Source: Sympetrum striolatum (taxonomy: Eukaryota; Arthropoda; Insecta; Odonata; Libellulidae). From it: DNA of 64,000 bases. Shown here piece by piece: positions 46,501 to 58,707 of the stretch. Location: NCBI GenBank assembly GCA_947579665.1, contig OX388341.1, positions 4,154,001-4,218,000 on the forward strand. Direction: 5' to 3'. The notes below the pieces were generated by a model. It searched no databases and was not told where the DNA came from. It saw nothing but the letters and a program-made list of their open reading frames with translations. Positions within the stretch are counted from its first letter, which is position 1. The number at the start of each line of letters is the position of its first letter. Position numbers and translations under genes: made by a program.

Positions 46501-46639
46501 GTGATTTATTTTGTCTACCTAAAATTTCTATTAATTATCCCTTTTCCTTGTGAATCTTTCTATCCTATTGATTGCGTATTTAATTATTTTTGAATGTTTT
46601 TCTCTTTTCTTATCTTCAAGCTATTACTATCGGTAAGTT

Positions 46640-46858
46640 TGCGCAGGTTTTTCATACCCCCCTACCTTGTGGGTGTTTTCCTGCAGTGGATTTTTTTCCC
46701 TAAGAATCTCTTGGGTTTTTTACATCCACAATTCTTCTAATTATTTCTACCTCTTATTTTATAATTAATGACGATGGGATGGATGGAAGAAGAGACTTTT
46801 AAGTCTCAGTCTCGCCCAAATAGAGACGATTTATTATTATTATTATCCTACTTGATCA
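46640..46858 (+). repeat. Retroelement 3' tail with (ATT)n, copy 1
   Basis: TTTTCCTGCAGTGGATTT to AGTCTCAGTCTCGCCC, ending in TTATTATTATTATTATCC. It aligns with 48655-48870. The shared end with an ATT microsatellite is typical of a LINE or SINE 3' terminus. Both copies are in the same orientation. Confidence 0.6.
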
Positions 46859-46859
46859 T

Positions 46860-47371
46860 CGAACTATTAATTATCCATCTATTGTTAATGAATTAACTAC
46901 CTTGATGCATTTGCTAATATTTGCAAAATAAGGGAACAAAACATGGCGATAAATGCAGGGTACTTTTCTTTATTCTGCATTTTTTATGGCATACTTGCTA
47001 GTTAATTTAAACACGCTCTCCAGTAATTTCTGCGGACGTGAGAGGTTACGTTCCTCGATAGGGTTTTACTGCCTCGAAAGATAGGAAAATGTCGCACATT
47101 CAAATCTGGTGGCAAATATTTACACACAAGCGTCATAATTTCCAATCTTCCATTCTGTAGAACCAAATAATTAACGACTATGGATCATCTAAACCCACAA
47201 TTTTACCCGCCGCGAAAGTATGCGTAAATTAATCATTTAAAATAGAAACGTGTCTGATAGATTTTTTTGCGACTAAGTGACGTCATTACGCTATTTTGAA
47301 GTTGTCACGACTTTGAAGATAATAATTTTAAGGAAAAGTGTTGATGTGATTTTGCATATGGACCAAGGGAA
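46860..47371. other. Intergenic, no supported feature
   Basis: AT-rich with no motif that I recognise. Confidence 0.3.
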
Positions 47372-47572
47372 ATTCCCAAGAAATACGGACTTGAAAAAAG
47401 ACTGACGGGGCCTAGAATCGAACTCGAGATCTTCCTGTATCTGGGAGGCTGAGTTAACCATCTTAGCTACTCGGCTAGAAGACTAGTTGAATCTGTTTCC
47501 CGGATAGAGGAATCCCGGGTTCGATTTCCGGCCTCATCAGACTTTTCTCAAGTCCGTTTTTCCTGTGGAATA
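47372..47572. repeat. tRNA-like foldback element FB1
   Basis: Inverted ends ACGGACTTGAAAAAAGACTG (47385) and CAGACTTTTCTCAAGTCCGT (ending 47557), with similarity extending outward to ATTCC/GGAAT. Each arm carries a T-arm motif pointing inward: GAGTTCGATTC on the minus strand (near 47418) and GGGTTCGATTTCC on the plus strand (near 47517). On the minus strand an A-box-like TAGCTAAGATGG lies about 45 nt upstream of its T-arm, so one half resembles the internal Pol III promoter of a tRNA. It is probably a tRNA-derived inverted repeat element. Confidence 0.55.
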
Positions 47573-47644
47573 ATTAATTATTTAACGATGAAATTTGATC
47601 GTTTATGTTATTTAATTTTCAACGTTGTTGTAAATAATTTTTCA

Positions 47645-47870
47645 TTTGTAGCGTTAAATCAGGGATAATGGTGGTCTGAAGTCTAGATAAATGCCAATAG
47701 AAAGGAAATTTGATATAGATTCTTATTATGGCCGTAGAATATAGTATTTAGTTAAAATTGAGAGAATCTTGGCAAAACGACGACAAATTGCTCTGATTTT
47801 GAGGGCATAAATAATTCCCTAACGACAAAGGTATTGTCGAACTTTTATACGAATATATATGGGAAATATT
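47645..47870 (+). repeat. Dispersed repeat, copy 1
   Basis: GTTAAATCAGGGATAATGGT, then AGAAAGGAAATT, TTCTTAT, GGCCGTAGAATAT and AACGACAAAGG, align in order with 59890-60075 (copy 2). It is an unnamed interspersed repeat of roughly 200 bp and is non-coding. Confidence 0.45.
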
Positions 47871-48654
47871 GGCTCATTTAAAATTTACGTGGAAAAAACC
47901 CAACTATTTAAGACAATTAAACCATCAATGAACTTTGGTTATCGATATTTAAAATATTGAGATTAAAATCAACATATTTTGAAAGAAGAATCCATTGCAA
48001 TATCGGGATTTTTTATATATTTGGTCATTTTTAGTCATTTTCGACGAATGCAGTAGTTTAGCAGTACAGTGGCAGTAAAAGCATTATTTACTTGTGTTTT
48101 AATCAGTGAATGCAAATGACGTCGACGCAAATGAGTTACTTGAAAAAAGTAATTGAACAATGAGATGAGTTGATTCGAAGCAATGGAGTATCTTCTTCAT
48201 TCGATAATATTTAATGTATTTTCTTCTTTTGTCTTTTTTTAAGTGCTTTAGACTTAGAATTTTTACTACTTTTACCAAGTATTTGCTTGTATTTTTTAAA
48301 AACTTGTCTCATTCCTAATATTTGAAGAGCTTTTATGAAGCGAAGTCCTGTTTATGCTAATTTTATGCTAATATAACCGACACAGCTAGATTTATCAAGT
48401 GAATATTCTGTTTCTATATTATGTTATTTTCATGTATATAATTTTTATATTTGCTATTGATACATTTCCTGTCGTTGTATATTAAACTCATGTCGTAATT
48501 AGTTTCCATTTGTGAGATACTGATTTTTATGTAAATGTGTCATCGCTTTCTTATTCTCTTTTGTATACCTCTTTTCCTCTTGTACGTCCGAACGCCCGAA
48601 AATACAACAACTCTTTTAACCTACTTTCACCATCAAATTTAGCTATTTATCTTT

Positions 48655-48872
48655 AGGCTCAACAGGTTTTTCACACTCCCCTTCCTGTGTTTTCCTGCAG
48701 TGGACTAACTTCTTCCTAAGCTTAGGTTTTTCAATTTTTATAGCAGTGTTCTTCTTAAGCTATCTATTTCCATTTATTTCTTAAACGACGAAGAGTTAAA
48801 TGTAAGAAGAGACTTCCAAGACTCAATCTCGCCCCAATAAAGTCCTTCTATTATTATTATTATTATCTAAGA
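48655..48872 (+). repeat. Retroelement 3' tail with (ATT)n, copy 2
   Basis: TTTTCCTGCAGTGGACTAAC to AGACTCAATCTCGCCCC, ending in CTATTATTATTATTATTATC. It has the same family and orientation as 46640-46858, with about 70-75% similarity by eye in the last 100 bp. Confidence 0.6.
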
Positions 48873-49775
48873 AAAAGAAATCTCCTTGATATTATTCATG
48901 GAAAATGGGTTAATTATTCTCTGTAATGTAATGTCTTCAGGCTAGAATGGGATGATACTATAGTTAATAACAGTAGGAATTGTATGTCAAGTCAACAACT
49001 ATCAGTTGTAGACTATTCTTCTTTCGTAAAATTAGATAGCAAAGAATAGTCGTACGATTTCGAGACAGGTACGGAAAGAAAGACATTTTAACAAAAAATC
49101 TTATTCTTGTCACTGCCTATTTCTTAAGATTCAAAATTCCTAGAATTTTCATAACATACGTGAATTTTTTGTAATATTATGTGGTCATGAAAAACTGGTA
49201 CCCCTGACGACGAATTTGATTGTTGAATCCAATTTAATTAGCCGAGTCTTACAATATAGTCCATTCCTACAACATATGACAGAATTAAAACAATTCTTTT
49301 ATACCTATATTTTGGCAATACTCTTGGCTAATATAAATCCTGATTGCAGTTTACTGAACAAAAAATTGAGTGATTGGCAGTCGGCGAAAGTTGGACCACC
49401 GAATTTTCATCACCAAAATCAGGTACTTCTTTGTAATAAAGTATACTATAAGTACAAAAACTGAAGTTAAAACATTAATTTTTAAATCAATGAGCGACTT
49501 TTCTATCATGTGAATTTTACTCTCGTTGAAATCGGTCTTCTATACTTGAAGCAATAACTTCACAAACTCGATCGATTTGACTGATTTAGAGGCACTCGGT
49601 GTCCAGCGGAATTTCGTGTACTATTTTAATGTCACTAAGTTTGCGATCAGTAACACGACCTTTATCATTAAAACGTAATGTGTAGTTATTAATGCGATGC
49701 AAAATTAAGGGACTCTCTGCTGGATCCATTATTCTCAAATTGTCTTGAGTAGATGATGAATTGTTAGTTCGCGAG
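48873..49775. other. Intergenic, no supported feature
   Basis: AT-rich. The 82-codon plus frame at 49216-49464 has no recognisable domain. Confidence 0.3.
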
Positions 49776-50235
49776 CGATGTTACTTAGAGTTAGTTAGGT
49801 CTCACCTTGAGTATGCATGTAGTGTATGGGACCCCGCCAAGAAATGTCATGTTAGGGATTTAGAAAAAGTACAACGAAAGGCGATTCCAAATTGCTACGA
49901 TAAAACAGCAAGTGTCACTCATATATTACAGGACGCGTGATGGGAATCATTAGAAGAAAAATTCGTAGGATAAATTTATTAATTAAGTTCAGAGAAATTA
50001 CGTTCTCAGATGATGTAACCGATGTAATGCGACCCCCTGTTATATGGGCCGTTATGATACTACCAGAAAGGTTAGATAAATAGATGCTAGAACGAATCGT
50101 TTAAAAAATTCATTTTTTTCCGCGAAGTATACGCGAAAGCAACCGTTTGCGAAAATAGAGTCAAGGTGCTTGCACCCCCTGCCACACGCTGGAAGGCGGC
50201 ATGCAGGGTTCTTACGTAGACATAGACAGTAGGAA
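49776..50235 (+). pseudogene. CR1/Jockey-like RT C-terminus and 3' tail
   Basis: From 49776 the frame reads CYLELVRSHLEYACSVWDP, then KKCHVRDLEKVQRKAIPNC, then TASVTHILQDA, a stop, and WESLEEK. LVRP.LEYA..VWDP....I..LE.VQRRA...V is the signature after the RT domain in CR1-type and Jockey-type LINEs. The first half of the protein is missing. The 3' tail (CTAGAACGAATCG, CTGCCACACGCTGGAAGGCG) is shared with 32336-32485. Confidence 0.7.
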
Positions 50236-52280
50236 CATGCTCACTAGTCAACAGTTCTCTGCACAAATGTAGAATTTCTTGTAGCCTAAAACGATGTCAT
50301 ATTAAAGATAAATACTAACCATGTGTTAAAGGTGGACATCTGTGGACACCTGCCATACGCCATTGGTGGCTCGCAGGGTACATTTCAAATTGCTAACTTC
50401 TTGGCAACCAAAGAGTAAAGCCCTCACCGCGACTCCCAGTTACCTGGACACTAAAGTCTTTTGACAAACGCGACTTCCTTTCCATTTATAAGACATGTCC
50501 TTCAATATTTTCAGTGTATAGGAAAAAGAAAGGAAGAACTCAAATTTACTGCAAATTCAGCTGCAATTTACGAATTATATTTGAATTACATGCATATATT
50601 TACAATGATGCGTTAAAAGTTTATTTATAACTTTAATAATCAGATTACCATCTAATTTTATTAAAAAGTTATGACCCTTCTAAAAGAATCATGTTTGCTG
50701 AATTTCATAAACAATTTTGAAGTTTAATAAATGATAATTAAAATTAGTTTATTGTTTTGAACATAACATTTTAGGGATTCTTGAATATGCATTCCATCTT
50801 ACAAATTCACAAATATTTCAAAAATTAGTTCCATGGCAAGGAACGTGAACTATCTTGAAAAATTCAAATAACCGTTTGTTATCAGTAACAAGTCTCAGCT
50901 CTATCAAAAAGAATATTTTTTAAACTTTTCTTAGGATTTTATGCGTAGAATGAATAAATGCATTTCTTACAAATTATTCCATACACAAACATTTCAACAC
51001 AAATTTTAAAATTTACACTCTACCTTTTATTTTCATCATCTTCAATTTTTTCTTATTTGTTTATTTTTTTCCGAAATTGAATTACTTATATTCTTATTTA
51101 GTCTTGCTTTATCCTTTATAGTTCTTTTGGAGGGTCACGTGACGTAGGCAACTTGTAACTAGCAACTAGCTCACTTGTAACTTCACGTATAATCAGTAAG
51201 TGAATTCGTTCAGTTTTGCATAAACTTAAACATGTAAGATTAGGAGTGAGCACCCAGTAATCTCAAATCTGTCAATAACCACAACACAGGGGATACTTTC
51301 TTCCGGTTTCAATGCATACCATCATAATCAAGTGCTGTGGCTAAGTGTAGAATTATGATAATAAAGTATTCACTTATCCTTAGTATGGCTTACCAACAAG
51401 TGAAGACCGAAACTATTGCCGTTTGTGTAACCATGTTTTACAAATATTTAATTACTAAAAGAAGATAATATTGTACGATCATCGTCAGATGTTAATAATG
51501 CATTTCAGTCTCCATTCCTCTTTTTCGTAAATTTTTTACTTTTGAGCGAAAAACGAGGTTAATGCCATTTTCTGCGTATTTTCTTCTGCTTATCAGATGC
51601 GAAATCTATCGGTGAAAATTCTTGCAAGGGGCCAAAATATTGATGAATGCTCGAAGATCATATCTCCTCCTTATACTTCGACTCATTGTCAGTAGTGAGA
51701 TCTTCAAGAGCTTCACTTCTGTACCCTAAAATAGGCTTTGGAAAATGATACAATTGCCATAGTTATTCAGTTTATAGGGCTCGTTAATTTTAGAATGAAA
51801 ATTGCGTTCTTCTTATATTTGTATACCGTGTTTTAAGAACTTTGCATGATTTTGTATCGATTTTAAAACTAAAATATCTGTTAAAACCAATATGCGAAGA
51901 TGTAACCTCGTGGAAGGCCATAATATGGAAAAGAACTAAACCAGAACTGTGCGGGAGTTCAAATAGTAATTCTCTTCCATAAAAAATATCTAATATATTT
52001 ATTATTTGGGACCCATTAGTTTCCCCGGGACAGTTTTCCATGGTCCCGTAACCATTAAGGACGTCTCTTGCTAGGATTATTCTTTGTAAATCTTTTGGCA
52101 GGTAATTGTGGAGGTTTAATGTTCGAAGTACCTTTAGTACTGAAAAAAGAAGATAGCATGCGTAGGAGAGGAGGATTTTGAGGAGATTTTACCCCAGCTA
52201 TTCTGTGTAACAAATCAAATGTTTTTTACATTCCCATTACTTCATAGCGGAAATGTATCAAGCAGAACTGACTCAGTTAA
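50236..52280. other. Intergenic, no supported gene
   Basis: AT-rich. The minus-strand frame at 51790-52041 (83 codons, beginning MENCPGETNGSQIINILD) has an ATG and unremarkable composition but no domain I recognise and no visible splice context. I do not call it. Confidence 0.3.
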
Positions 52281-52930
52281 TGAATCCAGCTGCACGAGTG
52301 GTATTTTTCCTTTGAATCCCTCTCTAATTAACGTTGGGAACACGTTTCCTTAGCCGTGAGTGCGTGGTATGCAACGCGAAATCCGTGTTTGCTCAGTGTT
52401 GGAGCGCGTGACTCGTGACCAAGGCGATTCAAAGGCTGCGGTATTCGCCCGCATTTTTTCCTTCCAATTCTTAGAACTTGTCCTTCATTATTCATTCCCG
52501 AAAGTGAAAATATTTCTCTCGCTTTGAAACTCGCAATCCACGTCTGAAGCCTGTTTGGAAGGGGAAGAACTTAAAACCGAAGGAAAGGTCGGTGGGGTTG
52601 TGAGAGGGTATGACACCCAGTATCACCACTAGCAGGAGATATTGGCCGGCGTGACCTTATGCACCTGAGATTGAGACTCCACTTGAAGGAACCACGGTGA
52701 AGATGGTGGGCGAAAAAGGAGCCCAGGACTAAAATGTAATTCAGTGTCGGCGCATTCATTCGAATTTGTGCATGTTTTGGAAATAGATAAATAGCGATTT
52801 CATATTTTGAACCTTACCTTCCTTTGTTGCTAACATCCAGGAATAAATTGGCAAAAACATGGCATCATTTCTTTGCCTCTATTTTGCTAAGTAATCGAGT
52901 AAATACTGTCGAATTTGAACACGTTTCGGA
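52281..52930. other. GC-richer segment before the minisatellite
   Basis: Composition rises (for example GAGCGCGTGACTCGTGACCA), with no recognised gene. It could contain an exon or promoter of a neighbouring gene, but I see no defining motif. It leads directly into the C-rich minisatellite. Confidence 0.25.
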
Positions 52931-52937
52931 ACCCTAC

Positions 52938-53430
52938 CCGCTCCCCTCCCACCCTCTACCCCACCCGCTCCCCTCCCACCCTCTACCACACCCGCTCCCC
53001 TCCCACCCTCTACCTAACCCTTTCCCCTTCCACCCGCTCCCCTCCCACCCACTCTCCTCCCACCCTCTACCCTATGCGCTCCCCTCCCACCCTCTACCCC
53101 ACCCGCTCCCCTCCCACCCTCTACCCTACCCGCTCCCCTCCCACCCTCTACCCCACCCGCTCCCCTCCCACCCTCTACCCCACCCGCTCCCCTCCCACCC
53201 TCTACCCTACCCGCTCCCCTCCCACCCTCTACCCCACCCGCTCCCCTCCCACCCTCTACCCCACCCGCTCCCCTCCCACCCTCTACCCCATCCGCTCCCC
53301 TCCCACCCTCTACCCTACCCGCTCCCCTCCCACCCTCTACCCCACCCGTTCCCCTCCCACCCTCTACCCCACCCGCTCCCCTCCCACCCTCTACCCCACC
53401 CGCTCCCCTCCCACCTTCTACCCAACCCGC
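52938..53430 (+). repeat. 27-bp C-rich minisatellite with G4 potential
   Basis: About 18 tandem copies of CCCGCTCCCCTCCCACCCTC plus TACCCCA (27 bp), with one shortened stretch near 53020-53070. Because 27 is a multiple of three, frames stay open on both strands (295 codons with repeating LPSHPLPHP, 225 codons with YPTRSPPTL, and 157 codons with GGVEGGRGA on the minus strand). These are by-products and I do not call a gene. The minus strand is G-rich with runs GGG, GGGG, GGG per unit, a perfect G-quadruplex pattern. Confidence 0.95.
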
Positions 53431-53706
53431 TTCCACCCCACCACCAACCAACCACCCTATCCCTCTCGCTATCCCGATCATACCCACATTTCCTTGTCAT
53501 TGCTTCAGCTAGACCCTTACACCCATACCCAACTTTGTGGCCCATCGACTTCGAATTCTTTGCCCTTCCCAATACAATTCCTTTTTCTATAACGCCCACT
53601 ATGCACTCAATTTCGCCCCTCTCCCAATCAATTGCTTCCTTCCCTTCCTCTACCATAACCATCTCCCATCATTCATTCTTTATTCTTTCTTCTGAATTAG
53701 GCAATA

Positions 53707-54232
53707 GGTAAAATAGGGGTAATTGAATGTAAAGGTACAAAGTTCATAAATTATACATATCCCCGCCTTACACATCGCAACATATCTATACATTCAGCAA
53801 TAGTTGGGATTGCTAAGGGCGCAATTTTTTTATATATTATATACATTTAAAGTCATGGAACACTATACAAATTCCGGCCTTACAAACTTGTATACTATAC
53901 CTAATTCAAAATATGGTTAGGCTCGGGAAAATAATATTGTTTTTCACTTCTTATTCATCTTCCAAATCAGACATCTGGACAAATATGGGTAATTCAAAGT
54001 AAAGGTACAGAATCTATAAATTATTCATATCCCCGCCTGACACGTCGTAACAAATCTATACATTCTGCAATAGTTTGGCTAGGGACGCAAAGTTTTTTAA
54101 ATCCATATTATATACAAATCAGGTCATAGAACACTATACAAATTCAGGCCTTGAAATATTTTAGTATACATAATTGAAAATATATTTTGGCTCAGAAGAA
54201 AACAAATGTATTTCACTTCTTATTCGTCTTCC
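53707..54232. repeat. Two-copy tandem repeat, period about 269 bp
   Basis: AATTGAATGTAAAGGTAC (53721) and AATTCAAAGTAAAGGTAC (53991) begin copies that run to CTTATTCATCTTCC (53950-53963) and CTTATTCGTCTTCC (54219-54232). On the minus strand both copies end in a codon series for Glu-Asp-Glu-stop, so the repeat seems to duplicate the 3' end and 3' UTR of the minus-strand exon described next. Confidence 0.7.
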
Positions 54233-54370
54233 GGGGTAGAGCGATGCTTTAGAGGTTTGGGAAGGACCTCAACTCCTTCTCGCCCCTGGATGCGCTGTGC
54301 AACTTCTTCCCTCTTCTTTCGCTAGGCTGTCCAAGTCTTTTTCCTGCATTTTGAAGGGCACCATGATGTC
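54220..54370 (-). CDS. Putative terminal exon, gene copy C
   Basis: Acceptor TTCCTTCCATAG precedes GACATC at 54370. Frame one reads DIMVPFKMQEKDLDSLAKE. A second frame reads REEVAQRIQGREGVEVLPKP and ends RSTPEDE at the stop 54220-54222. The two join smoothly only if one base near 54318 is skipped (LAKE versus LAKKREEV). It is charged, coiled-coil-like in composition and joins in phase 0 with the exon at 56983-57144. Product unknown. Either a pseudogene frameshift or a sequence error is possible. Confidence 0.4.
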
Positions 54371-56982
54371 CTATGGAAGGAAAATTAAGGAAATGAATCT
54401 TTAATTTCCTATCTAATTATTTTGTATGAATAGAAAAGTAAATATAAGCATAGTTCCAAGGAAAACAATAATATTTATACCTAGACTGTATCATTATATA
54501 CACAGAAGTGGATTGAAAATTCAGCTATTCATATCTACCTTTTATAATTTATGTTTTAATTTGGCTTAACAATGCACGCAAATATTGTTCTAGCAACCAA
54601 ATAAAGAAATATGGAAATATAACAGCTAAGAAGCATCATTTAAGTCCGTGGAAAATACATTTTAACACATCGGGATCATTTATGTTTTTGGTAAATAGAT
54701 TTAACTTTATCTCCGTCACTCTATAAGGTGGAACGAGCTAATTAAAATAATAATTTTTGTAGGATGAATCCTTCCGACAGCTTATAAATGAGTCAACATT
54801 GTAATAGGTTACCTCGATTTTGAATCTTTTAGTAGCCTAAATACTTAAATTTACGGCTGTAACATCGCAATTTTTTATATACTTGCGTCATCTTTTCATT
54901 AAAGGGAAAATATCGTTACAACAGATTAAGTAGATAGCAAAGAGTTGACCCTTAGTTAGCGGTGTCAAAAACATTACATAATTATTCGCGTGGAGTAAAA
55001 ATCACCCAAACATTCTTTGAATTTTCAAGACCTCTTTCACAGTTAATCAATTGATTCAATTTATTATTGTGCATGAATGAATCTTTAAAAACCCAATTCA
55101 AACATTTTTAAGTAATATATTCTAGCATCAAATATACATTAAATAAAATGTTTAAACGCATATCAAAATTGCAGTAACTTTAAAATTTATAATTTTTATT
55201 ATTAAGAATAGACCTAAGAGTTAAAAACTAATGAAATATGTAGTAGAGGATTCATTTAGTTAATTGTTCGTTAATTTACTGAAAATATTGCACGAAAATA
55301 AACTTTTGACTTTTTTTGAAACTTTCAGTTAAGTGGTTTCCAAACTATGAAAAAACGATAAGTTATATTTAAAATTGGGACTTTTATCCTTATCAGTGTT
55401 ACCTATATTAGTTTTATTTATTGAAAGCACTTTTTATGATGCTAAATTTTTGGCGTATTAATATTATTTTTACTAATTATTAATTAACATTTCCTAACCT
55501 TTATCCAGCCTTTAAACTGCACAAAACTGGAGCACCAACTTTTAAAAAGTAATTATTCAAACGTTTTTTGCGTAATTCTTTGTTACTATAATAGTATTAC
55601 ATTAATATAACTTTACTCAGTGAGCTTTAATAAAGCTTTTTATCCCTAAGAGCATTTTGATACTTTCAGTTGCATTCAAAAAATGTTTGGTAAAATCTTT
55701 AAGATATCCACAAAAAATTATGTTTTAGAAATTGTTCTCAGTTGGCGATGCGTTCAGTATTTTTTTGATTCTTAGCAATTAATTAGTTTATGTAAAGGCA
55801 CTTATAAATTATTGAAATTTGGTTTACATCATCATTAAAAATTGTTTTCGTAAAATTGGTAACACTGATAAAATTGCTTATTTTTTATTCCTTGAATTTA
55901 ACTAAATTCGCAGATTATACCATAGCAAACAACTTTACATAACGAAAATTTGGTTGAAATGCCTTCATTGGTTTCTTTGTTACCGAAGGAAATACACTTC
56001 CACACGCAAATAATTAAGGGTTAATATCAGAGCATGTAATGTACAAAGAACTGCAATTTACTGAAATGAAATGCATCTTTGTCGGCGGGTTATTTTTAAT
56101 AAGTTAAGAATTATATCCACCATTGGACTCTCCAATGAATTTGAAAACTCGATTTTCTTTATGGTTGCCGTTAGCGATTTCTCGTAAAAGAATGGAAGAA
56201 TATTTAAGAAGGCACAAAACTCGATCCTAAGATGTAATTCAGAGTAACAGAGCAGTCATTAATGACTGATTAAAAAAATGACAGATTCTTTATTCCTATC
56301 CATTGTACGAAAAGAAAGACACACGACTGAATTGCTTCACCGATTTATTCTAAAAGTCGTAAATAGAACCGTGAAAAACAAGAGCAAAGTAAATTCTCGA
56401 AAACGATGTGATTGGCATCTATTTAGAATACATAATTGTACTTAGAAAATATGATTCAAACTGAGCTATGACTTGCTCATAATATCTAACAAAATTAGGT
56501 CTAGCAAGTACCCAAAACTTTGCATGTTATTTTCTAGTCAATATATAAGTTAGTTTCAGGATAATTTGGATAATAGGTACTTGTAGTATACCTCATCGAT
56601 TAAAAATCTTAATTTACAACAGAATTTAGTATCGGAAAGCAAAAACCATAAGCTACAGCAATCAATGTATCAATATAGTAATTATTTCGTAGGATAGGAA
56701 TAAAATCACTTTGTAGTTTATAAACTGTGTTTTTACTAAGAATTGACCATCAGATCGTAATTTTTTTAATAGAAGGTAGTGCAAAGAGTGTAATTATTTT
56801 TATTTCATTTCAATGGCGTACCACCAAGTTAGGCTAAATCATTTCTATTATAATTCAATAGCACGGACGTAATTTGCCAATGTTCAAATAATGTAACAGG
56901 ACTTAATGAAAGAAACACGAAACAGTTTTCAAATCTACAAGGCGAAGTACTGCATTTCAGATTAATTGAAAATTCTCATTAC
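54371..56982. other. AT-rich intron or intergenic
   Basis: No motif recognised. If the minus-strand gene model is right, this is the last intron of copy C. Around 56190-56360 the sequence is related to 58060-58210 and 63810-64000, marking it as part of the triplicated segment. Confidence 0.35.
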
Positions 56983-57144
56983 CTCCAATTCTCTCTCAAT
57001 AATTTTTATTCTATTCTCAGTAAGTTGGAATTCCGGCGTCTCCATGAGCATCTTCAATGATGGTTTTTCTCTGCGATAGAAGCTTTTGATTGAGTTGTTC
57101 TCCTGGGCAATATCGATATGAATGGATTAGAACTCTCCTCAAAC
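56983..57144 (-). CDS. Putative internal exon, gene copy C
   Basis: Acceptor TTTTTTTCTAAAG and donor GAG|GTAATG. It enters in phase 1 and reads LRRVLIHSYRYCPGEQLNQK, then LLSQRKTIIED. The downstream part is open only in another frame (METPEFQLTENRIKIIEREL), so a small indel near 57055 breaks this copy. The word YRYCPG and the exon borders are conserved in the copies at 60.5 and 62.9 kb. Function unknown. Its splice phases fit both neighbouring exons. Confidence 0.4.
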
Positions 57145-57252
57145 CTTTAGAAAAAAATTGAAAATGAAAATTAATAATGCATCGAAATAAAATAATCATT
57201 AAACTATGTTTAACTAAATAGTGGTATTGTGACTACTGGAATTCTATCCAAT

Positions 57253-57320
57253 ATACCTCCGAGCCACGTCCTGGAAAATGGAACACCTTGGTTCGAATCC
57301 TGAACAAGTCACTTTTTTGT
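57253..57320 (+). repeat. tRNA-like half element, copy in segment C
   Basis: CCTTGGTTCGAATCCTGAAC then AAGTCACTTTTTT is the right arm of the foldback seen at 60621-60766 and 63012-63211. The left arm is missing here. Preceding CTCCGAGCCACGTCCTGGAA matches the loop region of the other two. Confidence 0.5.
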
Positions 57321-58363
57321 TTACTCTACAACGGTTAAGAGGTTAAGTCACACGCTTTCCTTTACTAAATCAAACTTCATTTCCATCGTTTTTTTAATAA
57401 GAATAAAATATATTATTTCACAGCCAGAAGCATATACGGGATAAAATTATTAATTTTTTGAATGAGGAAATACGTTAATTTGGAAGCATTTCTCCTTTAA
57501 CTATTATTTTTTAAATCTGCTAAACTTTACGCAAAATATCAATCAGAGTGAATCAATTCAGAAATTCTCTCTTTAAAATGAGAAATCATAATTGACACAA
57601 TTCAAATCTGATGAAAAGACAATCATTTACGAAAGAAGATTACTATTATTTGATTGTTTTCTTAATACTGTTTTATTCCAAATTGAATTAAAATTCCTCA
57701 AATAGCAGATCTCATTATTAAATTATAAAGTTATTTGGTAAGAAATACACATAATTCTGATGAGAGAGATATTGAACTTAAAGTCTTAATTCATACGCTT
57801 GAGATGAACTGAAAACCCTTTGAGAAACGATAAAAATTCAAGCTTCTGGATATTTTCACACGAGCGGTGTTTCAATTTTCACTGAATGTGCTCGGAAAAT
57901 CAGCGTAGCAATAATGACGATAAAAAATCCTGTTAATTATTTCCTGTAGATTATGAGTAAAGTAATCCTATGTAACACTAGAGTCGCCACTGAATTTGAA
58001 TCACGAAATACATTAGGATAACCAATAGCGATATCTCGTAAGTCAATGCATGAGTGTTTAAAAAGGTAGGGAAAGTAAAGTTGAAGCTTAAGTTGTAATT
58101 CAAAGCAAAAGGACACTCATCGGTGACTGACTTTAAAAATTACTCATTCTGAATTCCTTATCATCCGTTCAAACATGATCAACGACTGAATTATTCCGAA
58201 GAATTAATCTAAAAGTCGGAAATACAAGTTTGAAATTTAAGTCGATGATTCAATAAATGAAAATGTTTTGAAATAGAGATGTTTTGAAAGCAAGAGTAGT
58301 TCTGATAAAGAAGGTTAAGGTAAAAAGGCAAAATGCTTTCTAGCATGGGGAAAATGAAAGTAC

Positions 58364-58409
58364 CTTGTAATCTCAAAACAAACAGCTGTTCCGTGTCCTT
58401 CAGTTTCAC
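58364..58409 (-). CDS. Putative 46-nt exon, gene copy C
   Basis: Reads VKLKDTEQLFVLRLQ between GGATTTAG (acceptor) and CAAG|GTACTT (donor), leaving in phase 1, which matches the phase-1 entry of the exon at 57144. An overlapping frame (GETEGHGTAVCFEIT) is also open. The acceptor has a poor pyrimidine tract, so the 5' border is uncertain. Confidence 0.3.
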
Positions 58410-58707
58410 CTAAATCCAGTTCTTCAGTTCAATTCTTAATAAGAAAAATATCGATATATTTATTTTTTTAAATAACCATTCATGAACTACGATAAATTTA
58501 ATCCAATGATTTACCCTTGAAAGAGGTCTTAAAAATTCAGAGAATAATGTGGTCATTTTTTCCCCAAGAGACAAATTACGTATATTTTACGGGACTAATT
58601 CAGGGTTAAGCATTGGAATGGGAGATTATCAATAACATTTTTCCATTGGAATTTACGAAAACATCAATATAAAAATCAACTAACGCCTTATCCTTGTTTA
58701 CCAACTT

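Noticed and set aside
51790..52041. 83-codon minus-strand frame as a gene
   Set aside because: It has an ATG and ordinary composition but no recognisable motif, no splice partner and no duplicate, so the evidence is insufficient.
52824..53711. A 295-codon Pro/His/Leu-rich open frame
   Set aside because: It is produced by a 27-bp minisatellite whose period is divisible by three, and equally long frames exist in other frames and on the other strand. There is no non-repetitive domain or splice context.
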